45,316 nt of DNA from an uncultured Ruminiclostridium sp. GTDB lineage: Bacteria > Bacillota > Clostridia > Oscillospirales > Ruminococcaceae. Made by a program: the position numbers and the translations under genes. Shown here piece by piece: positions 7,852-16,111 of this stretch. The stretch covers positions 1-45,316 of the forward strand of contig CAJOMV010000095.1 in the NCBI GenBank assembly GCA_905235805.1. The letters are read 5' to 3'. Within the stretch, counting starts at the first letter, position 1. Each line of letters opens with the position of its first letter. Below the pieces are notes generated by a model that worked only from the letters and a program-made list of their open reading frames with translations, had not been told where the DNA came from and searched no databases.

Positions 7852-9279
7852 TTATATTGAAACCGAACCGTTCTCAATATGGATTATATGGGTGCAGCAC
7901 CGCTCTATCAGCTCCATATCGTGAGTAACGATAAGCACAGTGCATTCACTCCCGAGTGAAGAGAGAAGCTGCGCGGTAAGCTCCATACTGTGGAAATCCA
8001 GCCCGCTTGTCGGCTCGTCGAATATCAGCAGCTTCTTTCCCGCGAGGAGCGCCGAGGCAATTGCGGTGCGCTGCTTCTGTCCCCCGGAAAGCGACATCGC
8101 GTGACGGTCCTTGTACTCCGCGATACCGAGCTTTCGGAGCATTTCAAGCGCTGTGTCCGTGTCCTCATTCCCCATACCGAGCATCACTTCTTCAAGCACA
8201 GACTCGGCAAAAAGCTGGTGGTTCACGTCCTGCATGACCATGTAGGAGATGCGCCGCATATCCCTCGGGCTGCAGGCTTTTCCGCCAGATGTCACGCTGC
8301 CCTTGAAGCCTTTCTGCAAGCCGCAGAGACATTTGACAAATGTGGATTTTCCGGCGCCGTTGTGACCGACCACAGCGCATACCGAGCCTGCGGGAATTTC
8401 GAGCTCCGGGATATCGAGAGCCGTATGCCTTCCGTAGCTGTATGTAAAATTTCGCAGCTCAATTGAGGCGGCATTTTCAAAGGGTTTTATAGCTGTCACG
8501 CCGGTATCGCTTTCGAGATAATTCCGCTTTTCCGCAACCGATCGCAAGCCCGCTGTGTTGAGTGAGACTGTCGGCTCCGCAAAGAATTCGGCACCCGTGA
8601 GATCCCGGGATACGCAGCCGTTCTCCATGAACAGCACACGGTCACATATCCCGTTCAGCCAGCCGAGACGGTGTTCCGCTATAACGATAGTTTTGCCCTG
8701 CTCCCTCCAGTGCCGTATTATGCGGCGCAGCTCGTCTATCGCGTCAAGGTCGAGGTTTGAGGTCGGCTCGTCAAGCACGATAAGCGGCGGCTGCATTGCC
8801 GAGACTCCCGCGCAGGCTATTTTTTGCTTTTCGCCGCCGGAAAGGTTGAAGATGCTCCTGTCGAGCAGCTTTTCTATCTTCATATCAGCGACTGTGCCGG
8901 AAATTCGCTCGCGTATCTCCTCCTCCGGCAGCCCCATATTCTCACAGCCGAACGCTATCTCGGCAGTGGTGTCCACACAGAAGAACTGGCTCCGGGGATT
9001 CTGGAAAACGCTGCCGACAGTCCCGGCAAGGTCTTCGATAGCGGTATCGGCAACGCTCCTGCCGAATACAGTGACATCGCCTGCAAGCTCACCCTCGTAA
9101 TAGTGTGGTATCAGCCCGTTCAGCAGCCGCGTTACCGTCGTTTTCCCGCAGCCGGAGCTGCCGCACAGCAGCACGCACTCTCCTTCGGAAATTGTAAGGT
9201 CAAGTCCGGTGAGCGCTCCCGCGTCACCGTTTTTGTAACGGAATGATACATTTTTCAGAACTGCCGCGGCTCCGCTCAC
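7852..9279 (-). CDS. ECF transporter double ATPase (fused EcfA domains)
   Basis: This 475-residue cytoplasmic protein holds two complete ABC ATPase domains in tandem. Domain 1 has Walker A GSSGCGKTT, signature LSGGEKQ and Walker B LIVLDEPTSNLD. Domain 2 has GHNGAGKST, LSGGQKQ and LLIFDEPTSGLD. Such fused pairs power energy-coupling-factor importers together with EcfT and a substrate-binding S component. The GTG start at 9279 forms a GTGA overlap with the EcfT stop, so I prefer it to upstream codons. It is the last gene of the operon that starts at 15103. Confidence 0.9.
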   Translation of the reverse strand: MSGAAAVLKNVSFRYKNGDAGALTGLDLTISEGECVLLCGSSGCGKTTVTRLLNGLIPHYYEGELAGDVTVFGRSVADTAIEDLAGTVGSVFQNPRSQFFCVDTTAEIAFGCENMGLPEEEIRERISGTVADMKIEKLLDRSIFNLSGGEKQKIACAGVSAMQPPLIVLDEPTSNLDLDAIDELRRIIRHWREQGKTIVIAEHRLGWLNGICDRVLFMENGCVSRDLTGAEFFAEPTVSLNTAGLRSVAEKRNYLESDTGVTAIKPFENAASIELRNFTYSYGRHTALDIPELEIPAGSVCAVVGHNGAGKSTFVKCLCGLQKGFKGSVTSGGKACSPRDMRRISYMVMQDVNHQLFAESVLEEVMLGMGNEDTDTALEMLRKLGIAEYKDRHAMSLSGGQKQRTAIASALLAGKKLLIFDEPTSGLDFHSMELTAQLLSSLGSECTVLIVTHDMELIERCCTHIIHIENGSVSI

Positions 9280-10019
9280 CGCACAACACCTGCCCTTCCG
9301 AGGATAAGCAGGACATACACCGACAATATCATCATCAGCACGATAATATCCTGCAAGCGAAAGCCTATCCTGCATATATTTGTCCTGCGAACCTTCGTGC
9401 CGAGACCGCGGGTGAGCGCAGCCGCGGACAACTCGCTGCCGATATTGACCGAGCATACCATGAGCGGTATCAGCCTGTATTCGAGCAGCTTTCCCGCGTT
9501 CCTGCCGCCGAGCCGTATATCCCGCATTTTCATTGCCATGTTTATTGCCGCGAACTCTTCAAGCACGGTTGGAAAGAAGCGGAACATCACCGACATCGGA
9601 ATGGTTATCTGCTGCGGTATGTGCATTCGGTGCATCGCCGAGATGAACTCGCTCACAGTCGTCGATGACAGCATATACGCACCCATTATCAGTCCCGGCA
9701 TAACGCGCACGAAGATGAGGCTGCATATACCGAGGACGCTGTGCGCCAAGCCTGTGAGCTGCGGCACAAGCAGCATATCCGAGAGCTTGACGAGAATGTA
9801 CAGAGCGCCGTAAACAGCGGATTTCCCGAACTGCTTCGCCGTCATCAGCAGCACTATCGGCATGAAGCTGAGCACGACCGTAGCAATTCGCACGGCGGTT
9901 ATATCGCTCCCGGCGCTTCCGAGAGCGAACACCACCAGCGTTATCATCACGGCAAGCTTTGTACGCGGGTCAAGCACAAGCCCGCGGTTTTCCACGTCGG
10001 CGGTAAACAGCTGTGCCAT
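9276..10019 (-). CDS. ecfT: ECF transporter transmembrane component EcfT
   Basis: The 247-residue membrane protein has about five to six hydrophobic helices and the C-terminal coupling region typical of EcfT. KMRDIRLGG and AALTRGLG stand in place of the classic Ala-Arg-Gly coupling motifs that touch the ATPases. It links the S component encoded at 14537 to the double ATPase. The ATG at 10019 follows a GGAGA site and lies one base after the preceding ABC gene stop. Its last 80 residues align well with the short protein at 44857-45105. Confidence 0.85.
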   Translation of the reverse strand: MAQLFTADVENRGLVLDPRTKLAVMITLVVFALGSAGSDITAVRIATVVLSFMPIVLLMTAKQFGKSAVYGALYILVKLSDMLLVPQLTGLAHSVLGICSLIFVRVMPGLIMGAYMLSSTTVSEFISAMHRMHIPQQITIPMSVMFRFFPTVLEEFAAINMAMKMRDIRLGGRNAGKLLEYRLIPLMVCSVNIGSELSAAALTRGLGTKVRRTNICRIGFRLQDIIVLMMILSVYVLLILGRAGVVR

Positions 10020-10020
10020 A

Positions 10021-11754
10021 TCACAGTCTCCACGACGCGGCTTCACGCCTGCCGGCAACGAATGTACGGTAGATACCGTCTTGCCGCATAAGCTCGTCAT
10101 GGGTGCCTTGCTGCGCGATCCTTCCGCTGTCGATGACGAGAATACTGTCCGCCGTGCGCACGGTTTTAAGCCTGTGGGCGATCATTATGACTGTCTTTTC
10201 TTTCGTGAGCGCTTCGATCGCGTTCATAAGCTCTGCCTCATTTTCGGGGTCAACGTTCGCGGTGGCTTCATCGAGCACGATTATCGGTGAGTCCTTCATT
10301 ATTGCGCGGGCAATGGAAATGCGCTGCTTCTCGCCGCCGGAGAGTGAAGCCCCGCCCTCGCCGATCACCGTATCGTAGCCGTCGGGGAGCTGCATTATGA
10401 AGTCGTGGCAGCAGGCTTTTTTCGCCGCTTCGATGACCTTTTCCATAGGTGCTTCAGGCTGACCGAAACGGATATTGTTTGCAATGGTGTCCTGAAACAG
10501 ATACACCCGCTGGAAAACGAAGCTGAAATTACGCATAAGCGCGTCCATGCTGTATTCCCGCACGTCGCGTCCGCCGAGCTTCACTGCGCCCTCATCAACG
10601 TCCCAGAACCGGGAGAGCAGGGAAGTGAGCGTTGTCTTTCCTCCGCCGGAGGGTCCGACTATCGCAGTGGTCGTGCGCTCGGGAATAGTAAGGGAAATGC
10701 CGTCGATTATCTTCTTTTCCGCGTAAGCAAAGCCGATGCTTTCGCCGGTAATGTCGTAATTCTCCGGGACGATATCCTCGCCGGTTATGTCCATCTGCGG
10801 AGTTTCGAATATTTCCTGCGCCTGCCGCACGCTGACATCAACGGTGCGCAGAAGCGCGGAATATTTGCCGGCGCTGTCGAGCTGCGCGTAGATCAGATAC
10901 GAGCTGATTATCATTATGATGCAGGTGAGCAGATCCATACTGCCGCCGATGTACAGCAGTACGGACGTCAGCAGTATCACAGTCCCCACAGCCTTCAGCC
11001 AAAAGCTCTGCAATGTCATGTACGGTATCAGCTTCAGCTCCATTGCGGAGTTCGCGTGCTCGTTCTCGTCTATCGCGGTGTTCAGCTCCTTGCTGCGCTG
11101 TCCAGTGATCTTGAATGCTTTGACCTCGGGAATGCCCTGAATGTACTCTATGACCTTCGCTATAAGCGCGGAGTCCTTCTCCTGCTTGCGCTTTGCCATG
11201 TCCGCCGAGGCTTTCATCATACCGCTGTTTATCGCGAAAAACACGATAAGCCCCGCGCAGAGTATCAGTCCTATGCGCCAGTCGTATACCAGCAGCACCG
11301 CGGTTATGACCGCAGTGGAGAGCAGTCCCGAGCATACCAGCATAACGACGCGCGTTGCCACATTTTCGAGATTCTGCATAGTGTTTGTCGTCACGGACAT
11401 GATGTGTCCGAGGCTGTTGTCGTTGTAGTAGCCCATGGGCAGGTAACGCAGATGCTCCGCGAGCTTCATACGCTTCTCGGCGCAGGTGCCGTAGCCTCCC
11501 TCGGTCTGGAGCATAGTAGCCTTGCTTTTTACGATACCGGAGCCGATGACGCTGACAGCCATAATTCCGAGACAGATAAAGCAGGTCTGCGCGGTGACAT
11601 TGTTTTCAAGCAGCGCAGACACCATGCAGGCAATCGCCGGGATTTTGAGCGCTTCAAACATCGCCTGGAACAGGCTGAAGACGATAGAAGAGCAGAACTT
11701 TTTCCTGTCGGTGGGACTGCAGAAACCAAAGAAGTTTTTCAGTATCTTAAACAT
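10021..11754 (-). CDS. ABC exporter-fold half-transporter (second of pair)
   Basis: The 577-residue protein has an N-terminal six-helix ABC membrane domain and a C-terminal ATPase. The ATPase carries Walker A GPSGGGKTT, Q-loop VFQRVYLFQD, signature LSGGEKQ, Walker B IIVLDEATANVD and H-loop IAHR. With the preceding gene it should form a heterodimer. Tandem half-transporters next to an AraC regulator resemble the YbtP/YbtQ-type siderophore importers, but the direction and cargo cannot be read from sequence. The ATG at 11754 lies inside the end of the upstream gene, whose stop is at 11747. The closest in-window relative is the protein at 43105. Confidence 0.9.
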   Translation of the reverse strand: MFKILKNFFGFCSPTDRKKFCSSIVFSLFQAMFEALKIPAIACMVSALLENNVTAQTCFICLGIMAVSVIGSGIVKSKATMLQTEGGYGTCAEKRMKLAEHLRYLPMGYYNDNSLGHIMSVTTNTMQNLENVATRVVMLVCSGLLSTAVITAVLLVYDWRIGLILCAGLIVFFAINSGMMKASADMAKRKQEKDSALIAKVIEYIQGIPEVKAFKITGQRSKELNTAIDENEHANSAMELKLIPYMTLQSFWLKAVGTVILLTSVLLYIGGSMDLLTCIIMIISSYLIYAQLDSAGKYSALLRTVDVSVRQAQEIFETPQMDITGEDIVPENYDITGESIGFAYAEKKIIDGISLTIPERTTTAIVGPSGGGKTTLTSLLSRFWDVDEGAVKLGGRDVREYSMDALMRNFSFVFQRVYLFQDTIANNIRFGQPEAPMEKVIEAAKKACCHDFIMQLPDGYDTVIGEGGASLSGGEKQRISIARAIMKDSPIIVLDEATANVDPENEAELMNAIEALTKEKTVIMIAHRLKTVRTADSILVIDSGRIAQQGTHDELMRQDGIYRTFVAGRREAASWRL

Positions 11755-13567
11755 CGTCGTCACCGTCCTTCGCCGAGATATGCGCAGCCCACATCGAGCT
11801 GTACAAGCCGCCTTTTTTCAGAAGCTCGTTATGCGTTCCGCTTTCCTCGATGCTGCCGTCATTTATGACGTAGATGCAGTCGGCGTTCTTGACTGTGGAA
11901 AGGCGGTGCGCGATTACTATAAGTGTTTTTGAAATCCGCTTTATTTGCACCGCATCCGTGCGGTGCTTCTGAGCGGATTCTTTACGGCTTCCTGCCGTGC
12001 CGTACACAAGCTTAGCCACACTTCTCTGAATGAGCGCTTCATTCTCCGGGTCTGTATAGGCTGTGGCTTCGTCGAGTATCACGATATCCGCGTTTTTGAG
12101 CATTGCGCGGGCGATCGCGATACGCTGGCGCTCACCGCCTGAGAGATGCCCGCCGGAGGAGCCTACCACCGTGTCGTAGCCGTTCTCCAGCCCCATGATA
12201 AAGTCGTGACAGCCGCACTGTTTCGCGGCTTCCTCGACCTCCGCATCGGTGGCGGACTGTTTGCCGAGACGTATATTCTCGCGTATGGTCAGGTCGAACA
12301 AGTAGTTGTCCTGCGAGACGTAGGCTATCCTGTCATTGTAGTCGTCAAGCGGTATATCTTTGATATTAACGCCGCCGAGGGAAATGCTCCCGCCGCTCAC
12401 GTCCCAAAGGCTTGCGATAAGGCGGGCTATGGTGGATTTTCCGCTGCCGGAGGGACCTACAAGCGCAATGAGATCGCCGCTGCATATCGTCATCGAGACT
12501 CCGTGCAGAATTTCCTTATCGTCGTAAGCAAAATGCACATCGTCAAGCACGATATCTCCGCCCTTTATCTGAGCTGTAAGCTTCTCGGGCCGCACCATTT
12601 CCGGCGCGTCGAGAATGCTCCTGACTTCGGTAACTATCGTGTCCATCTGCGCGATATCGTCGGAATATGACATCACCCCGATAAGCGGTTCTATAAGCCC
12701 GACCGTAAGTATTATAACAGTTATGAAGTCCGCGGGAGTTATGCTGCCGTGTATCGCCATTGCTCCGCCTATGGGCAGCACCGATATCATAGTAGCGGGC
12801 ATAATGCACATTGCGAAGGTCATATACACATTGCAGGAGCGCATCCAGTCAACGAAGCTTGCCGCGGATTCCTTTGCAGCAGCCGCGAATTTCTCGTAGC
12901 TGCTCTGTGCCTTTCCGAACACCTTGATGACCTCGATGCCGCGTATATATTCGGCAGTCACGGCGTTGAGCTCCTTCGTGGCTTTCACGGTCCTGCCGTA
13001 TTTTTCCTCGTACCCGAACATCATCAGCGCGTAGCACACAAGCCCTATCGGCACGGTGATAAGCGCCGCGAGTCCAAGCTTCCAGCTTATCACGAACACA
13101 TATATCAGCACTATCACTGGCGCGCCTATGCCTGTTGTGAATTCCGGGAGTATGTGCGCAAGCGTTGTCTCTATGCTGTCGATACGCTCGACTATGGTGC
13201 TTTTGAGGGAGCCGGAGGGCTGGTTCATCACGTTGCCGAGGGGCATTTTCGCAAGCTTGTCGAGGGCGGTTTTGCGTATCACCGCAAGAGTGTGGAAGGT
13301 CGCAAGATGTGAGTTCGCGGTAGAAAGCGCGTGAAACAGCGAATGCCCCAGCCACAGTGCGAGGATCATCACACAGTTCACGATGTACGCGCCGGTGTCT
13401 GTGTTCCCGTCAAGCAGCATTTTCACTGTTTCCGCAACAAAATAATACGGCACGATGCCGCATATCATACTGATTGCCGCAAGTATCACACTTGCGGTGA
13501 ATTTTCCTTTTCGCTCCCCCGACTGCTCAAGCAGCCAGCCGAAGGAATTGTTTTTGTCCTTTCCCAT
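11747..13567 (-). CDS. ABC exporter-fold half-transporter (first of pair) with an in-frame insertion
   Basis: The 606-residue protein has six predicted membrane helices, then an ATPase with GPSGSGKST, LSGGERQ, VILDEATAYTD and the H-loop IAHR. Between Walker B and the H-loop about 25 residues (starting YGTAGSRKESAQ and ending QIKRIS) replace the usual two or so residues. The paralogue at 41367 reads IIRGKTVLVIAHR across this point. The extra DNA forms hairpins (see the repeat entry). The frame is kept and all catalytic motifs remain, so the gene may still work. The ATG at 13567 follows AAGGTG and overlaps the end of the AraC gene region closely. Confidence 0.9.
   Translation of the reverse strand: MGKDKNNSFGWLLEQSGERKGKFTASVILAAISMICGIVPYYFVAETVKMLLDGNTDTGAYIVNCVMILALWLGHSLFHALSTANSHLATFHTLAVIRKTALDKLAKMPLGNVMNQPSGSLKSTIVERIDSIETTLAHILPEFTTGIGAPVIVLIYVFVISWKLGLAALITVPIGLVCYALMMFGYEEKYGRTVKATKELNAVTAEYIRGIEVIKVFGKAQSSYEKFAAAAKESAASFVDWMRSCNVYMTFAMCIMPATMISVLPIGGAMAIHGSITPADFITVIILTVGLIEPLIGVMSYSDDIAQMDTIVTEVRSILDAPEMVRPEKLTAQIKGGDIVLDDVHFAYDDKEILHGVSMTICSGDLIALVGPSGSGKSTIARLIASLWDVSGGSISLGGVNIKDIPLDDYNDRIAYVSQDNYLFDLTIRENIRLGKQSATDAEVEEAAKQCGCHDFIMGLENGYDTVVGSSGGHLSGGERQRIAIARAMLKNADIVILDEATAYTDPENEALIQRSVAKLVYGTAGSRKESAQKHRTDAVQIKRISKTLIVIAHRLSTVKNADCIYVINDGSIEESGTHNELLKKGGLYSSMWAAHISAKDGDDDV
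11930..12004. repeat. Palindromic hairpin insertion inside an ABC gene
   Basis: About 75 bases absent from paralogous genes contain nested inverted repeats. The outer arms are GAAATCCGCT (11931-11940) and AGCGGATTC (11972-11980). The inner arms are GCACCGCA (11947-11954) and TGCGGTGC (11959-11966). A second small hairpin follows (ACGGC 11984-11988 with GCCGT 11994-11998). The length is a multiple of three and has no stop in the gene frame. It looks like a small mobile palindromic element of the REP/RPE style. I found no second copy in this window. Confidence 0.6.
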
Positions 13568-13568
13568 T

Positions 13569-14540
13569 TTATCTTTCACCTTTTCTGTATTCCTGCGGCG
13601 ACACACCCATTACGTCACGGAACGCCGCCGAGAATTTTGACGCGTTGTCGTAGCCGAGCTTCTGCGCGATCTCCGCAATGTTGATATCCGGCTCAGACAT
13701 CAGCATAGACGCAGCCGCGTTCATGCGGTAATTCCGTATATACTGATAGATCGGGCTGCCGTAGACTGCCTTGAATATCTTGCGTAGTGACGCGGACGGT
13801 ATCTCAAACCTGCGCGAAAGCTCATCTGTCGTGTAATTCCTGCCGAGGTCGGACGTCATCAGCGTGTGTATCTCCTTTATCTTATCGGTCTGCTGTGCCG
13901 GGAAATACTGTCGTTCCTCCGCAAATTCCGACGGGTCTAGCGCCGATAACTGCAGCAGCAGCTCCGTAATTTTCAGCTTGAAGTAATCCTGTCTTATGCT
14001 TTTCGGAGTGCGGTAGAGCTGCGTGAATATCATGTTCAGCGGCTCGTTCGCGCGGAGCAGGAATTCCTTGCTGTCGGGACAGAATTTCTGTGAGAGCGCA
14101 TCGAGATCCACCTGCACGGAGGGCAATTCCCGTTTTAGCGAGACCTGCGCGTCGCCTCTGACAAAGCCGATTGTCAGACCGTGATAGTGCGACAGCGGGA
14201 GGTGGACATTCCCCTCATGGTGAACGCGGCGATCTATCCGCAGGTCGCCGGCTTCCATGTAGTACCGCCCGCCGACGGAGTTTTCATGCTCTATGCGTCC
14301 CTCGCGGCAGTGGTCAATGCACAGCACGGTCTCGGCGTTCTGATATTCCGAAACGCAGCTTTTCAGGTGAAAGTCGTTGTACATCAGGTATATCCCGTCA
14401 AAGACCCGATACATCATCATGAACCCCTCGCCGGACGCGTCCTCGAGCCGCAGCACGCGGCAGTCCGCCTCGGCAGCGACCTCACGGACGTTCGAGCCGA
14501 AGCCCGCATCATCGAGCCGCTCGAAAAGGTCGGTGTTCAT
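13569..14540 (-). CDS. AraC family transcriptional regulator
   Basis: This 323-residue protein has an N-terminal ligand-sensing region and a C-terminal AraC double helix-turn-helix from about residue 225. The second helix-turn-helix contains the hallmark IAQKLGYDNASKFSAAF and ends in GVSPQEYRKG. It probably activates the ECF/ABC operon in which it sits in response to the imported compound, as AraC-type regulators such as YbtA do in siderophore systems. The ATG at 14540 overlaps the S-component stop (ATGA). It is second in the operon, so its own level depends on the operon promoter and its shared operator. Confidence 0.9.
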   Translation of the reverse strand: MNTDLFERLDDAGFGSNVREVAAEADCRVLRLEDASGEGFMMMYRVFDGIYLMYNDFHLKSCVSEYQNAETVLCIDHCREGRIEHENSVGGRYYMEAGDLRIDRRVHHEGNVHLPLSHYHGLTIGFVRGDAQVSLKRELPSVQVDLDALSQKFCPDSKEFLLRANEPLNMIFTQLYRTPKSIRQDYFKLKITELLLQLSALDPSEFAEERQYFPAQQTDKIKEIHTLMTSDLGRNYTTDELSRRFEIPSASLRKIFKAVYGSPIYQYIRNYRMNAAASMLMSEPDINIAEIAQKLGYDNASKFSAAFRDVMGVSPQEYRKGER

Positions 14541-15103
14541 ACGATGCCCGCCTTCTCAAAGTGCTTTTTCATCAGCGCCTTTCCGAGCAGTCCGCCGATA
14601 ATACCGCATACAAACGCGACCGCAAACATCACGGGACACATCCATACCGGCATCAGCGAATTCACGGTGTCTATGTACTCCTGCCCGTAGTCCTGACGGG
14701 CTGCCCAGTATTCCTCCGCCGCAAAGAACAGCGGCAGGTAGTTTCCCGCTATCCACAGGCTGAATATCCCGCTGGTGATAACGGCTTTCGCGGCGCTCTG
14801 ATACTTGCCGCTCCTGTACACAAGCTCCGCCAGCAGTCCGCTTACCACCGATACAACAAGCGGCGGCCAGCTCATTCCCGTCAGCAGCATGAGCAGTCCC
14901 ATGATAACGCTCATGATCCATATCATGCCGAATTTTTTGACTCTCGTTAAGAACAGCATGAACGGTATGCCGCCGAGTATCGGGACGATGACCGCCAGCA
15001 GCGGCAGAAATATCGGTATCATACCGAGCATTGCCACTGTAAAGACGATAACAAAATATATCGCCGAGAAAATTCCGATGTTTATAAGATCCTTGCCTTT
15101 CAT
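14537..15103 (-). CDS. ECF transporter S component, MptD/Trep_Strep-like
   Basis: The 188-residue membrane protein has five to six hydrophobic segments. Its MKGKDLINIGIFSAIYFVI start and the motif IPIFLPLLAVIVPILGGIPFM (split over residues near 30-50) match the Trep_Strep/MptD-type S-component family from memory. It would bind the substrate and hand it to EcfT and the double ATPase. The ATG at 15103 has GGAGG 5 bases upstream; a GTG at 15115 overlaps that site. It is the first gene of the six-gene operon. The substrate of this family is not established. Confidence 0.8.
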   Translation of the reverse strand: MKGKDLINIGIFSAIYFVIVFTVAMLGMIPIFLPLLAVIVPILGGIPFMLFLTRVKKFGMIWIMSVIMGLLMLLTGMSWPPLVVSVVSGLLAELVYRSGKYQSAAKAVITSGIFSLWIAGNYLPLFFAAEEYWAARQDYGQEYIDTVNSLMPVWMCPVMFAVAFVCGIIGGLLGKALMKKHFEKAGIV

Positions 15104-15115
15104 AAATACCTCCAC

Positions 15116-15180
15116 AGGTTAGGCGAAGCTAACCTAACTCGTTAAATTTGACCCGATAATTCGGGGCGAGTGACATTATA
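15116..15180 (-). promoter_or_regulatory. Shared operator, site 3, and leader of the ECF/ABC operon
   Basis: The palindrome GTTAGGCGAAGCTAAC (15118-15133) extends to a near 20-bp dyad and almost touches the S-component ribosome binding site. A minus-strand TATAAT lies at 15175-15180, about 41 bp upstream, without a clear -35. A separate CCCGA-TAAT-TCGGG hairpin at 15152-15165 lies between them. The operator would act as a roadblock within the leader or at an unseen promoter. Confidence 0.6.
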
Positions 15181-15243
15181 TCACATTTTGTCGTGCTTTT
15201 TCTACTCCGAAATGACAGAACTGCTCCGATCTGATAATATTTT

Positions 15244-15960
15244 TCATTTGACTGTTTCTTTCTCCGGTTTATTTCGCGCAAAGCAAACAGTGACGAACAT
15301 CAGTCCGACACCGAGAGATGCGCCGAGACCCGCTAACAGCTTGAATACACCGTTTCCTGTAACTGCGGAAAGCAGGCTGCCGATAAGATGAAAGATGATG
15401 TACGCTCCTATCGTGTTCATGATGCACATTACCTTTGGGACTGCAATTATCCCCTTGAATACGAAATAGATGAACGCTGCGGACAGCATTAATTCCGTGA
15501 CTGTCACCCAGACGTTTGTGACCGCAAAGGAAAGAAGGAACGATGTCTTATAGACCTCATCTGTCTGTTCGGGAGTGATACCGCATTCAAGCGCGTTCTT
15601 CACCGACATCATCAGCACCGCGCACACCGAATGCGCGGCAAAGAATGTCAGACTTCCTATGACCGCCCCGGCGTCGTAGCACACCAGCATTTTCGACTTT
15701 CGCCCGTCAAGGCTGTCAGCTATATGCGAGCGCATTGCGCAAAGCCCGAGCCACATCAGCGGCGAGGCGACCGCTCCCGTCAGCAGCACGAAATAAAGCT
15801 GCCACATCGGCTGGTTTTGTATCGAGGGCTTTATCATGTACAGAAATGTCTCGCCGCTGTCCTCAAAGTTCCGCAGCAGCACATCCCCGACCGCAAACAG
15901 TACCATTCCTATTGCGCCCCAAAGAAGGCATGACCTGCGGTGTTTCATATTTATATACAT
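15244..15960 (-). CDS. DUF6796-like membrane protein
   Basis: This 238-residue protein has about seven hydrophobic segments. It shares with four or five others in the window a start like GAIGMVLFAVGDVLL, where a Gly-Asp sits near the end of the first helix, and a Pro-Lys/Arg-Trp or PKV segment before the last helices. I associate the group with DUF6796; no function is known. The ATG at 15960 has AGGAG 7 bases upstream. It forms a single-gene unit under a promoter with the shared operator. Confidence 0.65.
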   Translation of the reverse strand: MYINMKHRRSCLLWGAIGMVLFAVGDVLLRNFEDSGETFLYMIKPSIQNQPMWQLYFVLLTGAVASPLMWLGLCAMRSHIADSLDGRKSKMLVCYDAGAVIGSLTFFAAHSVCAVLMMSVKNALECGITPEQTDEVYKTSFLLSFAVTNVWVTVTELMLSAAFIYFVFKGIIAVPKVMCIMNTIGAYIIFHLIGSLLSAVTGNGVFKLLAGLGASLGVGLMFVTVCFARNKPEKETVK

Positions 15961-15981
15961 TACAATTCTCCTGTTCGTCCG

Positions 15982-16026
15982 GTTAGTTTGCGCTAACATT
16001 ATAGCACATTTTTCTTCCAGATGCAA
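15982..16026 (-). promoter_or_regulatory. Promoter with shared operator, site 4
   Basis: On the minus strand, TTGCAT (16021-16026), a 17-bp spacer and a perfect TATAAT (15998-16003) abut the palindrome at 15982-15997. Read in the direction of transcription the operator is GTTAGCGCAAACTAAC, identical to site 7 upstream of the surface protein gene. It controls the DUF6796-like gene at 15244. Confidence 0.8.
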
Positions 16027-16053
16027 TATTTTCGGAAAATTTTATTGCTGTGG

Positions 16054-16082
16054 TTGATTTATGTTTTTGAATGTGTTATAAT
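16054..16082 (+). promoter_or_regulatory. Promoter for the DMT transporter gene
   Basis: TTGATT (16054-16059) and TATAAT (16077-16082) are 17 bp apart and face the gene at 16112. No GTTAGC palindrome is present, so this gene is probably not in the shared regulon although it lies within the array. Confidence 0.6.
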
Positions 16083-16111
16083 ATCGGCATAAAGCTGATC
16101 TGTTATAAAGA

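Noticed and set aside
10405-11868. A 487-residue plus-strand frame
   Set aside because: It is antisense to the ABC half-transporter genes and has the low-complexity His/Arg-rich composition typical of a shadow frame.
15118-15133. The operator as a DtxR/IdeR iron box
   Set aside because: The DtxR consensus has GTTAG and CTAAC arms separated by one base, but here six bases separate them. The similarity is limited to the half-sites. An iron-type regulator is not excluded but is not shown.
15152-15165. CCCGA-TAAT-TCGGG hairpin as a terminator or riboswitch
   Set aside because: There is no T-run on either strand and no riboswitch-like conserved core. It is kept only as a note on the leader of the ECF operon.
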